NCBI RefSeq assembly: GCF_007860075.1
Contig: NZ_SJPP01000001.1
Location: 558,001-622,000, forward strand
Length of the DNA stretch: 64,000 nucleotides
Source: Symmachiella macrocystis
Lineage (GTDB): Bacteria; Planctomycetota; Planctomycetia; Planctomycetales; Planctomycetaceae
Direction: 5' to 3'
Within the stretch, counting starts at the first letter, position 1, and the number at the start of each line of letters is the position of its first letter. Below are positions 28,093-37,053 of the stretch, piece after piece. The position numbers were made by a program, and so were the translations under genes. The notes beneath the pieces are model-generated. The model saw only the letters and a list, made by a program, of their open reading frames with translations. It searched no databases and was not told the DNA's origin.

Positions 28093-29370
28093 TCACTCCC
28101 CAAGCTCCGACCACTGCGTAACAACTGCCACCATCGCCGCACACAACGTGCTTAAATCCTCCGGTGATATCACCAGCGACGGTGTGATATAAATCGCATC
28201 GCCGAACGGGCGGATCCAAACGCCCTCTTCCAAAAATCGCTCGCGCAGCCAACCGACGTGCCGCAGCTGGTCAACCTGAATCACCCCAATCGCGCCCTTC
28301 GCGCGGACATCAACCACGCCCGGCAACTCTCGACAGTCGGCCAATTGTTCAGCGATCGCTGTTTCAATCACCCGCGCTTGCTCAAGACGCGGCTCGCGCT
28401 CAAACAAATCCAACGACGCATGCGCCGCCGCACACGCTAACGGATTCGCCATGAATGTCGGACCATGCATCAGTGCATGCGCCGGATCATCGGAGAGAAA
28501 CGCTTCGAACACACGGTCCGTCGCCGCCGTCGCCGCCATCGGCATTGTGCCACCGGTGAGCGCCTTGGACACACACATGATATCCGGCACGACGTCGGCC
28601 TGCTCGCACGCAAACATCGTCCCCGTCCGCGCGAAACCCGTCGCGATTTCGTCGGCGATCAACAACACATCATGCGCATCGCACAACTGGCGAATCGTGG
28701 CGACGGTTTCGGGCGGATGGAATCGCATCCCCCCTGCCCCTTGGACGATCGGCTCGAGCATCACGGCAGCGATTTCGTCGCGATGCTCGCCCAACAACCG
28801 ATCGAGCGCTGTTGTCGATTCCTCATCCAGCGGCAAGTCGGTGTTGAATTGCTCTGGCAGAAACCCACGAAAGTGCGCGTGCATGCCGTTCACCGGATCG
28901 CAGACCGACATCGCTGTGATCGTGTCGCCGTGATAGGCATGCAAAAAACTGACAAACTTCGTCCGCCCGCGCACACCCCGGTTCAGCCAATACTGCGCCG
29001 CCATTTTCATAGCGACCTCGACCGAGACCGAACCCGATTCGCTAAAGAACACACGATTCAAATCCCCCGGCAACAGCGCCGCCAACCGCTGGGCCAATCG
29101 CAGCGCCGGTTCGTGATTGATCCCGCCAAACATCACATGCGGCATCGCCTTCAACTGCCGCTCGACCGCCGCTTCAATATGCGGATGCCGATACCCATGA
29201 CACGCCGACCACCAAGAAGCCAACCCATCAATCACCCGCCGCCCATCGGCAAGAATCAGCGACACCCCGTCGGTCCCCACCACCGGCACCGGCAGCGGCG
29301 CGGTCTGCATTTGCGTGTAGGGCATCCAAATGTGTTGGTAGCCGTCGATTTGCCAGGGGGGGGTGGTCAT
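28093..29370 (-). CDS. bioA: Adenosylmethionine-8-amino-7-oxononanoate aminotransferase
   Basis: A 425-residue PLP-dependent class III aminotransferase that makes 7,8-diaminononanoate from KAPA with S-adenosylmethionine as amino donor, in biotin synthesis. BioA marks are HIWMPYTQM at the N-terminus, DGLASWWSACHGY, FFSESGSVSVEVAMKMA, FLHAYHGDT, LIADEIATGFARTG and PLP Lys in CVSKALTGG. GPTFMANPLACAAA is also typical. ATG 29370 (MTTPPWQIDGYQHIW) is preferred; the frame runs to 29472 but the added 34 residues are unlike the family. No other bio genes are adjacent. Confidence 0.95.
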   Translation of the reverse strand: MTTPPWQIDGYQHIWMPYTQMQTAPLPVPVVGTDGVSLILADGRRVIDGLASWWSACHGYRHPHIEAAVERQLKAMPHVMFGGINHEPALRLAQRLAALLPGDLNRVFFSESGSVSVEVAMKMAAQYWLNRGVRGRTKFVSFLHAYHGDTITAMSVCDPVNGMHAHFRGFLPEQFNTDLPLDEESTTALDRLLGEHRDEIAAVMLEPIVQGAGGMRFHPPETVATIRQLCDAHDVLLIADEIATGFARTGTMFACEQADVVPDIMCVSKALTGGTMPMAATAATDRVFEAFLSDDPAHALMHGPTFMANPLACAAAHASLDLFEREPRLEQARVIETAIAEQLADCRELPGVVDVRAKGAIGVIQVDQLRHVGWLRERFLEEGVWIRPFGDAIYITPSLVISPEDLSTLCAAMVAVVTQWSELGE

Positions 29371-29527
29371 GGTCGGGTGGTTTGGTCGAGAATACTTGGT
29401 TTCAATTAGGGCCATGTTATTCAGGTTCGTGCTTCGCCTAGCAAAGTGTGTTTCAATGCCAGGCACGATCACTCGGGTTACGTACCAACGTCATTTGAAT
29501 TGAGTGACAACAAAAGGCAAATTTGGG

Positions 29528-31579
29528 TTACGATATCTTTCTTACTGTTTTGTCATAAATGTCTTGAATATGACCATCCTTGACCCCTCCATTTCGTGCC
29601 TGTCGAATAAATACACGAAGGTCGCGATCACCAAGTAACACTACGATAGCGTTTCCATTCTGCTGATTCGCAATTCTTTGGATATGTTCGTAGTAGTGAT
29701 TCTTAATCTCACCACGAAATGCTATCACACCAAAACCACCGATCGGCCTCGATAAGTAATATCCCATTTGTTGAAAATCGCTCGAATCCAATGTTTCATA
29801 ATTTTTACATTCAAAAACCACCTGTGTTGCACCGTACCGGTTTCTCACCATATTCCAGAAACCAGCATGGGCGACATTTGCGGCAATCCAGTCTCGTCGT
29901 ACCCTTCCCTTTTTTCCGGGGCTTTGCGGCTCAAGATTCGTAAGAACATGAAATAAACTATATTTAATTACCTGACCGACAACATCCTCGTATTCCGTCG
30001 CATGCTTTTCACCTTTGGGAAGGGTACTTAGCTCCTCAGCGAGCGAATCCAGTTTGTCTTGGTATTCCACAAGGTCAATCGAACCTGGTATATCTAGTAA
30101 GATCCCCACCTCTCGCAATGTTGCATCTTTCAGTTCGGTTAGCACGCTGTCTCGGAGTTGAAGAGCATCGTGGAACGTTGGGTGTATCTCAATTTGCGTA
30201 TGATCATCAATTTTCGGCAATGCCTTTGCGCGTGCACCGTGCGAGCGGTAGACGATGTTCGCACTAGGATTTCGTATGCCGATGAAACCGATGTCAAATA
30301 ATAGTCCAATGAAAGACTCCGGCGCAGAGTTTGCATAAATCCATTTTCCACAAGCAGTTTTTATCTGCTCGTCTGCAATTAGGGCAGCTATGATATCCCG
30401 GATAGCCGCAATTGTGTAACATGTAGTCAACCCAAAGAAACGGGCGAGAACGAGCTGAATCTGGTGGAAGTTCTCAGAATATTCGTCGCCAAGGTCTTTT
30501 AGTCGACTGTCAGAAAATTTCTTTTTTGCCTCGTGAAGATCCTCGATCTGAACTTGGTTGTGCCTGCGTGCCCTTGCTCCGTCAATTGCGTAGTCGACAT
30601 ACATGAGTACATCACGTGGACGATGTTGGCATTGCTCAAACACCCACTCGTACGAAGAGACACCGTTCTCTAATTCAAAAAAATGGTCCCATGTTGGACC
30701 GCCTAGAGGCGTTCTCGTGTTGAACGGCACAAGCAGGCGGCGCTCAACCAATTGCAAAAGGAGCTCACGAGTCCAGTCGAGTGAAACAATCCATGTTTCC
30801 AATCGAGCAAACTCGTTGTCTATCTCCCGAACTCTCTCGAAAATATTCTCTCGGCAGAACACCATTGTGCGAGCGAACGAGACTTCAATATTTAGTTGCA
30901 CTGCGGCATGCATAAGCGCCATCAACATCACGATTGCTTTATCCGATCCATCCCAGTCCTCGTCAACTCTGTCTATTAGAATCCGGTGTTTTGCTATGCC
31001 CTCCGAGAGATTGCCCATCCCTAACGCAAGCGCTTTCACTCGCCTCAAATACTTCAACCATTCCTTTTCAGATTTCGACGCGTGTTCATACTCTTCAAGA
31101 ATTGCGACCAACTTAAAGTCGAAGTCTTCCTCCTGTAATAAACGCGACTCACGTTTTACGTCCCCTACGAATTCATACTCGTTGACATCGCCATTTCGAA
31201 TCCAAGCGGCGAGAAACTCAAGCAAGAGTGTTCGCTTAAATGCGTGTACGATGGACGTGAATGGGCGCTGTCGCGTGTCCTTAAACTTATCAATACCGTC
31301 CGGAAGATTAGCTGACGACAACGTTTGCGGGTGGATAATCGTCGCGCGCTTGTTTGACTCTACAAATCGAGTTATCGCCGTTTTTCCCGTACCTCGACGC
31401 CCAACGAAAAGACACTTTTCTCCGGTGGACTCCACAGCCTGTGCCATTGCAGGAGTGTTTACAAAAGCCCATTTATTTTCGAGCAAGGTGTCATACTCGG
31501 CGAACGAATGCCCAACCGAAACTCGTGTGAGCGCGTCTTTTGGCAGAACTGGCTGCGGTTTCTTGGAGGATTTTGCCAT
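29528..31579 (-). CDS. P-loop ATPase (Sll1717-like) fused to a predicted PD-(D/E)XK nuclease domain
   Basis: A 683-residue protein in an AT-rich gene. The N-terminal ATPase has Walker A GRRGTGKT (60-67) and a Walker B-like HRILIDRVDEDWDG (199-211), which resembles the P-loop ATPase family named after Sll1717. A helical middle follows (~230-520). The C-terminal ~150 residues show the layout of a restriction-endonuclease-like fold: a helix Glu (Glu531, EYEDVVGQVIKYSLF), Asp563 (RRDWIA), Glu590-Cys-Lys592 (VVFECKNYE) and Gln in DFQQMGYYL. Start ATG 31579 (MAKSSKKPQ) is preferred over 31681, with GAGG upstream. ATP-driven sensing coupled to DNA cleavage, as in antiphage defence, is an inference. 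Confidence 0.75.
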   Translation of the reverse strand: MAKSSKKPQPVLPKDALTRVSVGHSFAEYDTLLENKWAFVNTPAMAQAVESTGEKCLFVGRRGTGKTAITRFVESNKRATIIHPQTLSSANLPDGIDKFKDTRQRPFTSIVHAFKRTLLLEFLAAWIRNGDVNEYEFVGDVKRESRLLQEEDFDFKLVAILEEYEHASKSEKEWLKYLRRVKALALGMGNLSEGIAKHRILIDRVDEDWDGSDKAIVMLMALMHAAVQLNIEVSFARTMVFCRENIFERVREIDNEFARLETWIVSLDWTRELLLQLVERRLLVPFNTRTPLGGPTWDHFFELENGVSSYEWVFEQCQHRPRDVLMYVDYAIDGARARRHNQVQIEDLHEAKKKFSDSRLKDLGDEYSENFHQIQLVLARFFGLTTCYTIAAIRDIIAALIADEQIKTACGKWIYANSAPESFIGLLFDIGFIGIRNPSANIVYRSHGARAKALPKIDDHTQIEIHPTFHDALQLRDSVLTELKDATLREVGILLDIPGSIDLVEYQDKLDSLAEELSTLPKGEKHATEYEDVVGQVIKYSLFHVLTNLEPQSPGKKGRVRRDWIAANVAHAGFWNMVRNRYGATQVVFECKNYETLDSSDFQQMGYYLSRPIGGFGVIAFRGEIKNHYYEHIQRIANQQNGNAIVVLLGDRDLRVFIRQARNGGVKDGHIQDIYDKTVRKIS

Positions 31580-31815
31580 TCGAAAGCGGCCTCGACGAAA
31601 GGGTTGTAAAGTAGGGTGAAATGAGGGAGCGTTGCCTCGTAATTGCACTTCAGCACCTAAATGCCAACCATCTGTTCGCATATTTGGCCATGTGTGGACT
31701 TGGACGTCTGGTCAACAACGATTATGGACAACATCTCAGATCGGACGCAACCGTTACGGTGAATTGCCATGGCTCTCGACTGGGGACGGAAGTCACTGCG
31801 CCGTAGAAATAATGA

Positions 31816-31989
31816 GTTAGCCGTCGCGACGTTACCCAACCGCATGAATTGAGTGACCGATTTCCCATCGCAGTCGACGCCGCCCTGCGCGCGATCTGTT
31901 TGCGCTGCCTACAAAAATTACCAGCCGATCGTTACGCCTCCGCCGCTGCGTTAGCGCGTGCACTACAGGAACTGGGGCACGGCGACTAA
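31816..31989 (+). pseudogene. C-terminal remnant of a serine/threonine protein kinase
   Basis: In one open frame the sequence reads FPIAVDAALRAICLRC, LQKLPADRYASAAALARA and LQELGHGD, then stop 31987-31989. This is the last helix of Hanks-type kinases, where the Arg in P-x-x-R-Y is conserved. There is no start codon and no catalytic core upstream: an in-frame stop lies at 31813 and the ATPase gene begins at 31579 on the other strand. It is most likely the stub of a kinase gene cut off by insertion or deletion. Its stop overlaps the end of the convergent LRR gene by three bases. Confidence 0.7.
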
Positions 31990-32789
31990 GGGACTGTCGC
32001 TGACTTTCGCTTCGGATACTCGATCAATTTCTTCCAATGCACATAACAATTCGGCAGCGTGTTTTGTATTTCCATGACCCCCTCATGGGTAACGTCCGTT
32101 TTGGCCAATGACAGATACGACAAACTCGTTAGACCGTGCAGGTGCTTTAATCCCGCGTCGCTGATCCTGGTGTTTGTGAGTGAGAGATACTTCAGGTGTG
32201 GCAAAGCTTGGAGGTGTACCAAGCCCGCATCGGTGATCTGGGTGTTTTCGAGCGACAGTTCGCGGAGAGTGGTCAGATTACGCAGATGCTCGAGGCCGGT
32301 GTCGTCGGTTCTTGTGTTGTCCAAGCGGAGGTATTTGAGTTTCTTCAGCCCTCGCAAATGTCTTAAACCGTTGTTGCTGATGTACGCATTGTCGAGCGTC
32401 AGAAACTCCGCATTGGCGAGATCCTGGAGTTCTTCCAATCCTTTGTCACTCACGACCGCCCCGTCAAGCGAAAGGTCGCGGACGTTGGTCAAGCCTCGTA
32501 GTGGCGCTAAGTCGCCATCTTGAACCGTAGTGGCGTTGAGATTGACTTCCCAGACGCGCTCGTACGGTTTGAGTTTATCGTCGCCGATTTTATCCGGAAT
32601 CCAGCCGGGCCGCTCGGTCTCGGTTTGCGTCTTTCCCCCCAGATCTTCAATCGCGGCAATCGCCCGTTGATTTTGAAAGTGCGGCCACCAGACGATCAGA
32701 AATCCGCCGACGACAATCACAATCACAGCCACGATCAGCAGCGTACCGGTCCGTGGAAAACGATTCTTTGCGTGAGGTATCTCAGCCAT
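31986..32789 (-). CDS. Membrane-anchored leucine-rich-repeat protein
   Basis: A 267-residue protein with a short basic cytoplasmic start (KNRFPRTG), one membrane segment (~16-36) and an exported part. From ~85 to ~245 there are about seven LRR units of 23-24 residues, such as LRELSLENTQITDAGLVHL and LKYLSLTNTRISDAGLKHL, of the planctomycete T-x-I-T/S-D-A-G-L type. Such proteins are taken to bind other proteins; partners are unknown. The N-terminal anchor (RFPRTGTLLIVAVIVIVVGG, then QNQRAIAAIEDLGG) is shared with the gene at 53645-54199, marking them as paralogues. Confidence 0.88.
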   Translation of the reverse strand: MAEIPHAKNRFPRTGTLLIVAVIVIVVGGFLIVWWPHFQNQRAIAAIEDLGGKTQTETERPGWIPDKIGDDKLKPYERVWEVNLNATTVQDGDLAPLRGLTNVRDLSLDGAVVSDKGLEELQDLANAEFLTLDNAYISNNGLRHLRGLKKLKYLRLDNTRTDDTGLEHLRNLTTLRELSLENTQITDAGLVHLQALPHLKYLSLTNTRISDAGLKHLHGLTSLSYLSLAKTDVTHEGVMEIQNTLPNCYVHWKKLIEYPKRKSATVP

Positions 32790-32902
32790 CGTGAACGCTC
32801 CTTAATGTCTGCCCGCGATTGTACCATGCGAGACACGGATTGAAATATCATCCGCACAGCGACCGAAAGATTCGAGCAGCGCCGCATCCAATCATCAACC
32901 CC

Positions 32903-32932
32903 CTCAAGCCTGTCCCCGCAAGCCTCAAGCCT
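32903..32932 (+). repeat. CTCAAGCCT direct repeat, copy 1
   Basis: A 30-bp sequence built from CTCAAGCCT and GTCCCC blocks. It matches 33695-33724 in the same direction with one mismatch. The two copies flank the CYTH-domain gene. Confidence 0.8.
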
Positions 32933-33075
32933 ATCTAAGCCCTACGCTTGTCCGCCCGCCGCAATGGGCGATAGGATGAGCGCGGCAGGCTGATTGCCCG
33001 GTGACTGATTTCATCAGTCACTGATATCAGCGGCGTTGAAATTGAGTGCGAGAAATAATTGGGGCGAGTGCTACG

Positions 33076-33642
33076 ATGAGTTACGAAGTCGAATTGAAAT
33101 TCCCCGTGGCCGATCCGCAGGGGCCGTTGTCGAAATTGCTGGAACTGGGCGCCGTCAAGCAGCGCAGCATCGAGCAGCGGGATACGTACTTCGCCCATCC
33201 GCAACGCTCCTTTGCCGAGTCGAATGAAGCCTTGCGAATTCGTCAGGTGGGGGATGAAAATCGCATCACCTACAAAGGGCCGATCATCGATCAAGAAACC
33301 AAGATGCGACGCGAAATCGAACTCCCCTTCCAAACCGGTGCAGCGGCGGGGCAGAGTCTGCGGGAACTTTTGGAGATCCTCGGATTTACCCCCGTGCACT
33401 CTGTGGTCAAAACGCGGGAGACCTATGCTCTCACCTGGCAGGACCGAGATTGCGAAATCTGTGTCGACCACATCGAAGCCCTGGGCACCTTTATGGAAGT
33501 GGAAACATTGGCCGAAGAAGCTGCGCTGGGCGACGCCAAAGAGACCATCTTGAAATTAGCAGCACAGTTGGGCTTGAGCGCCCCGGAACGAAGGTCGTAC
33601 CTCACGATGCTACTGGAACAGAAGGGGATCCCAAGAGAATAG
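33076..33642 (+). CDS. CYTH domain protein, class IV adenylate cyclase (CyaB) type
   Basis: A 188-residue single-domain CYTH protein (triphosphate tunnel metalloenzyme). The signature ExExK is present at the N-terminus as EVELKF. Other tunnel residues are visible in EALRIRQVGDENRITYKGP, RREIELPF, TRETYAL and CEICVDHIEALGTFMEVE. The layout fits the CyaB-like class IV adenylate cyclase group, whose members cleave triphosphates such as ATP or thiamine triphosphate; the substrate cannot be read from sequence. ATG 33076 (MSYEVELKF) is chosen because the signature must lie at the extreme N-terminus; an upstream frame start at 33046 adds ten residues. The gene lies between two copies of a 30-bp repeat. 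Confidence 0.85.
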   Translation: MSYEVELKFPVADPQGPLSKLLELGAVKQRSIEQRDTYFAHPQRSFAESNEALRIRQVGDENRITYKGPIIDQETKMRREIELPFQTGAAAGQSLRELLEILGFTPVHSVVKTRETYALTWQDRDCEICVDHIEALGTFMEVETLAEEAALGDAKETILKLAAQLGLSAPERRSYLTMLLEQKGIPRE

Positions 33643-33694
33643 ACATAAGGCGACAGAAATACGTCCGAACCGTTCCCTTGTTCCCGCAAAAGTC

Positions 33695-33724
33695 CTCAAG
33701 CCTGTCCCCTCAAGCCTCAAGCCT
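33695..33724 (+). repeat. CTCAAGCCT direct repeat, copy 2
   Basis: Matches 32903-32932 at 29 of 30 positions in the same orientation, 53 bp after the CYTH gene stop and 160 bp before recA. Confidence 0.8.
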
Positions 33725-33884
33725 TCTCCCCATTCTGAATTTTTTCCAATTTTACTCTTGCCAATCTAGGCGGGCGCTCGATATAGTGTCTGTTTGTTCA
33801 GTATTGGTCAATTAACGCACAGGAGTGCGAAACAGGCCTCACGGATGCGACTACGCGTTCCCCGAAAGTAGAAGGACGATCGAC

Positions 33885-34982
33885 ATGGCGACCAAAGCAG
33901 CGGCGAAAAAGGCGGCTTCACGAAACGGCAACGGCAATAGCCACGGCGATCCCAAAATCCTTGATAATGCCCTTTCCCAAATTGAGAAGCAGTTTGGCAA
34001 AGGCTCGATCATGAAGCTGTCGGATAGTGCGGCGACGCGAATTGCCGGCATTCCGACCGGAGCTTTGTCCTTGGACCTTGCCTTGGGAGGCCGGGGATTC
34101 CCACGTGGCCGCATTATTGAACTGTTCGGGCCGGAATCCAGCGGAAAAACAACCTTGGCCCTGCATGTGATCGCTAGTGCCCAAAAGCGGGGCGGGATCG
34201 CTGCGTTTATCGATGCGGAGCACGCGCTGGATCCCTCGTGGGCCAAGCGATTGGGGGTCGACTTAGAGGATCTGTTGGTCAGTCAACCGTCATACGGTGA
34301 AGAGGCGTTACAAATCGCCGAAATGCTGATTAAGTCCAACGCCGTCGACGTGATTGTTGTCGACTCGGTGGCAGCTTTGGTGCCCAAGGCGGAGCTGGAT
34401 GGCGAAATCGGTGATCGGCACGTCGGCCTGCAGGCCCGCATGATGAGTCAGGCAATGCGCAAGTTGACCGGTGCGATTGCCAAATCCAAGACCTGCGTCA
34501 TCTTCATCAATCAAATCCGCGAAAAAATTGGCGTAATGTTCGGAAGTCCGGAAACCACACCCGGCGGACGGGCGCTGAAATTCTACAGTTCTTGCCGGGT
34601 TGATGTCCGTCGCATCAGTACGCTCAAAGATGGGGACACCGTCACCGGCATCCGTATGCGTGCCAAGATCGTTAAAAACAAGGTCGCTCCACCGTTCCGG
34701 ATCGCGGAATTCGACATGCTCACCGAGTGTGGTATCTGTGCCGAAGGGGATCTTGTCGACTTGGCTTTGGAAGACCGGCTGATTGCCCGCAGTGGGACTT
34801 GGTACAGCTACGGCGACGTAAAATTGGGGCAAGGCCGCGATCGCGCGCGGCAGTTCTTCAAGGAAAACCCCGAATTGACAGTCGAACTGCGCGACAAAGT
34901 CCTCATACATCGTGGATTCCCGCCACAATCCGTGCTGGACGGTTCAGCGGAAGGGACCGAGGAGACCGGCGCGGAAGAATAG
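33885..34982 (+). CDS. recA: Recombinase RecA
   Basis: A 365-residue RecA with all landmarks: Walker [29 protein letters not shown], the L1/L2 loop region with [21 protein letters not shown], and an acidic C-terminal tail ([10 protein letters not shown]). It forms filaments on single-stranded DNA for homologous recombination and SOS signalling. ATG 33885 is preceded by AAGGA at the right spacing; a longer frame from 33825 is unlikely. The N-terminal tail is Lys/Ala-rich ([21 protein letters not shown]), longer than in E. coli RecA. I could not identify a LexA-type operator upstream. The gene is alone, without recX or lexA. Confidence 0.98.
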   Translation: MATKAAAKKAASRNGNGNSHGDPKILDNALSQIEKQFGKGSIMKLSDSAATRIAGIPTGALSLDLALGGRGFPRGRIIELFGPESSGKTTLALHVIASAQKRGGIAAFIDAEHALDPSWAKRLGVDLEDLLVSQPSYGEEALQIAEMLIKSNAVDVIVVDSVAALVPKAELDGEIGDRHVGLQARMMSQAMRKLTGAIAKSKTCVIFINQIREKIGVMFGSPETTPGGRALKFYSSCRVDVRRISTLKDGDTVTGIRMRAKIVKNKVAPPFRIAEFDMLTECGICAEGDLVDLALEDRLIARSGTWYSYGDVKLGQGRDRARQFFKENPELTVELRDKVLIHRGFPPQSVLDGSAEGTEETGAEE

Positions 34983-35227
34983 TACTGTTGGCCGTGTGGG
35001 GCCGGTCTGCAATTCGCGCTACCACCCCCTTTCCACGTAGATTCCCGGTAAAAGCGACGACTCTACCACTTGTCTCCACCGCAATACCGTGAAATGATTC
35101 CCCCAGGACCGGTTGGACTTGGGCCGCTGCCCGTTCGCCGATACCATTGAGGTAGGTCTCGGAACCGACAAACGGTTCCGAGCTCGCTTCGGGATTCCTC
35201 AGCGGAGAGTCGTTGGAGACGTATGCC

Positions 35228-36856
35228 ATGGAACATGACCTGCACAATTCCCCCGTGCGGCCTCACACACCGAGAGGCCGTCTCTCGTCGCGCGGGCGTC
35301 GAGTGGTCAATACCGCGTCCGTGATCGCGATAACATTGATCGCGAGCCTCTGTCTATTCTCGCCGACTGCCACGGCCCAGGATGTCGATTCGTCGGTGTT
35401 GCTGCGCGCTCTGGAACAATCCCTCGTCAAGGCTGTGGAGGTATCGGAAGAATCCGTCGTCTCCATAGCGAGGGAGAAGATTGAGAATATACGTCGAGCA
35501 AACCAACGGCAATTCGATCGAATTCAGCGTGGGCGGTTTCAGAACGACAAAAGCGTCGACATGAACCATCCCGACTATATCCCTAACGATTTCGGTTCGG
35601 GTGTCGTGCTGGGCGAAATCACAGTCAATGGCGCGCGACGTACGGCGATTTTGACCAATTACCACGTCGTCAAAGGGGCTGAGACCTCGACTCCGGACTC
35701 TCCCGTGGTCACTGTGTTGTCAGTTCGTTTTCAGGGAAAACAGCGGGGCATGCAGGCCCAAATTTGGGCGGCCGATCCGCGCAGCGACTTGGCCATCATC
35801 ACGATCGAAGCCCTCGGCCTACAGCCGATCAAAATCGCCAAGTCGCACACCTTCAAAAAAGGGCAATTCGTCTTGGCATTGGGCAATCCGTTAGCCGTCG
35901 CAAACGACGGTGGATCGGCCAGCGTCAGTTGGGGAATCATCAGCAACATCAGCCGTCGCGCCAACTCCGAGGTCGCCAATCCCGACGGCACAGTTCCAGA
36001 CCCGCAGGGAGTGGGCAACGAACGTTTGTACCACTTCGGCCGCCTACTGCAGATCGATGCCAAATTGAATCTCGGCATGAGCGGTGGCGCACTTCTGAAT
36101 ATCAACGGTGAATTGATCGGCATCACGACGTCATTGGCCGCTCTGGCTGGCTACGAAAAATCAGCTGGATATGCGATTCCCGTGGACGATACGACTCAAA
36201 GGGTGATTGAAACGTTGCTCAAAGGGCAGGAGGTGGAGTATGGATTTCTGGGCGTGAGCTTTAAGTCGCCCGAGCAACGGGACTATTTGAGAAATTCCAA
36301 ACTGAAAGGTGCGCGAATTTCTAGTGTGTTGCCAAATCTGCCGGCCAGCGACAGCGGGCTGATGGAGAACGACTTCATTACCGAAATCGATGGCAAACAA
36401 ATCCGCAACCGAATTGACCTGATGCGAGAAATCGGCCAACGGGCACCGGGAACCAACGTCCGTTTGCAAATCTACCGCAATAGTCGGAACGCGGAATACA
36501 AAAACGTAGTCTTGGGGAAATGGCCCGCCAAAAACGTGGATGAAATCATTGCCCCGATCGATCGTTACGGCGGGGCTTGGCGGGGGCTAGTGGTCGATTT
36601 CTCCTCCGGCAGAAGCCAATTTTTCCCTGGACCCACGCAAACTATCCCCCGTGGCGTGCTGGTCACGGAAGTTGTCCGGGATTCGCCTGCCGAGCGGGCA
36701 CAATTCAAACGGGGGGATTTTATCACCAAAATCGACGACGATGACGTGCAGACTCCTCAAGAATTCCATCGACTCGTCGCCAGACACCCCGCAGCGGTCC
36801 GCCTCTTGCGACTCCGCGACAAAGAGTCGCAGCAAATCGTGATCGAACCCCATTGA
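35228..36856 (+). CDS. HtrA/DegP-like trypsin-fold serine protease with two PDZ domains
   Basis: A 542-residue exported protease. The basic N-terminus leads to a signal segment (VNTASVIAITLIASLCLFSPTATAQ). The trypsin-like domain shows His in LTNYHVVKG, Asp in DPRSDLAIITI and Ser in LNLGMSGGALLNINGE, so the catalytic triad is intact. Two PDZ domains follow (~335-430, with LPNLPASDSGLMENDFITEIDG, and ~450-540, with PAERAQFKRGDFITKID). It is predicted to degrade or chaperone misfolded envelope proteins. ATG 35228 has GGAG 9 bp upstream; the in-frame TTG at 35213 overlaps that site and is less likely. It is a single gene between recA and alaS. Confidence 0.9.
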   Translation: MEHDLHNSPVRPHTPRGRLSSRGRRVVNTASVIAITLIASLCLFSPTATAQDVDSSVLLRALEQSLVKAVEVSEESVVSIAREKIENIRRANQRQFDRIQRGRFQNDKSVDMNHPDYIPNDFGSGVVLGEITVNGARRTAILTNYHVVKGAETSTPDSPVVTVLSVRFQGKQRGMQAQIWAADPRSDLAIITIEALGLQPIKIAKSHTFKKGQFVLALGNPLAVANDGGSASVSWGIISNISRRANSEVANPDGTVPDPQGVGNERLYHFGRLLQIDAKLNLGMSGGALLNINGELIGITTSLAALAGYEKSAGYAIPVDDTTQRVIETLLKGQEVEYGFLGVSFKSPEQRDYLRNSKLKGARISSVLPNLPASDSGLMENDFITEIDGKQIRNRIDLMREIGQRAPGTNVRLQIYRNSRNAEYKNVVLGKWPAKNVDEIIAPIDRYGGAWRGLVVDFSSGRSQFFPGPTQTIPRGVLVTEVVRDSPAERAQFKRGDFITKIDDDDVQTPQEFHRLVARHPAAVRLLRLRDKESQQIVIEPH

Positions 36857-37053
36857 TCAACGGCTGTCTCTTACGCTATGGTTTGGTGCATTAACTACGG
36901 CCTTCAGCGACCACCAAACGCGTGATTTCCCTGGAAAAACCCTTCGCAGGGCATCCGCCAAATGCTGGGACGGTTGAGGCACACGACGCCCGTCCGTCGC
37001 CACGATATCCGAACTGAATACACTCCCATTTTTCTGCGATATACAACACCACA

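Noticed and set aside
28465-29409. 314-codon plus-strand frame opposite bioA
   Set aside because: Arg/His-rich shadow frame with no ribosome-binding site or domain; bioA is clearly the coding strand.
30603-31619. 338-codon plus-strand frame opposite the ATPase-nuclease gene
   Set aside because: Ser/Arg-rich low-complexity product; the minus-strand frame has intact Walker motifs and is the real gene.
33785-33884. SOS/LexA operator before recA
   Set aside because: No inverted motif matching known LexA boxes was found; the operator in this phylum is not established well enough to claim a site.
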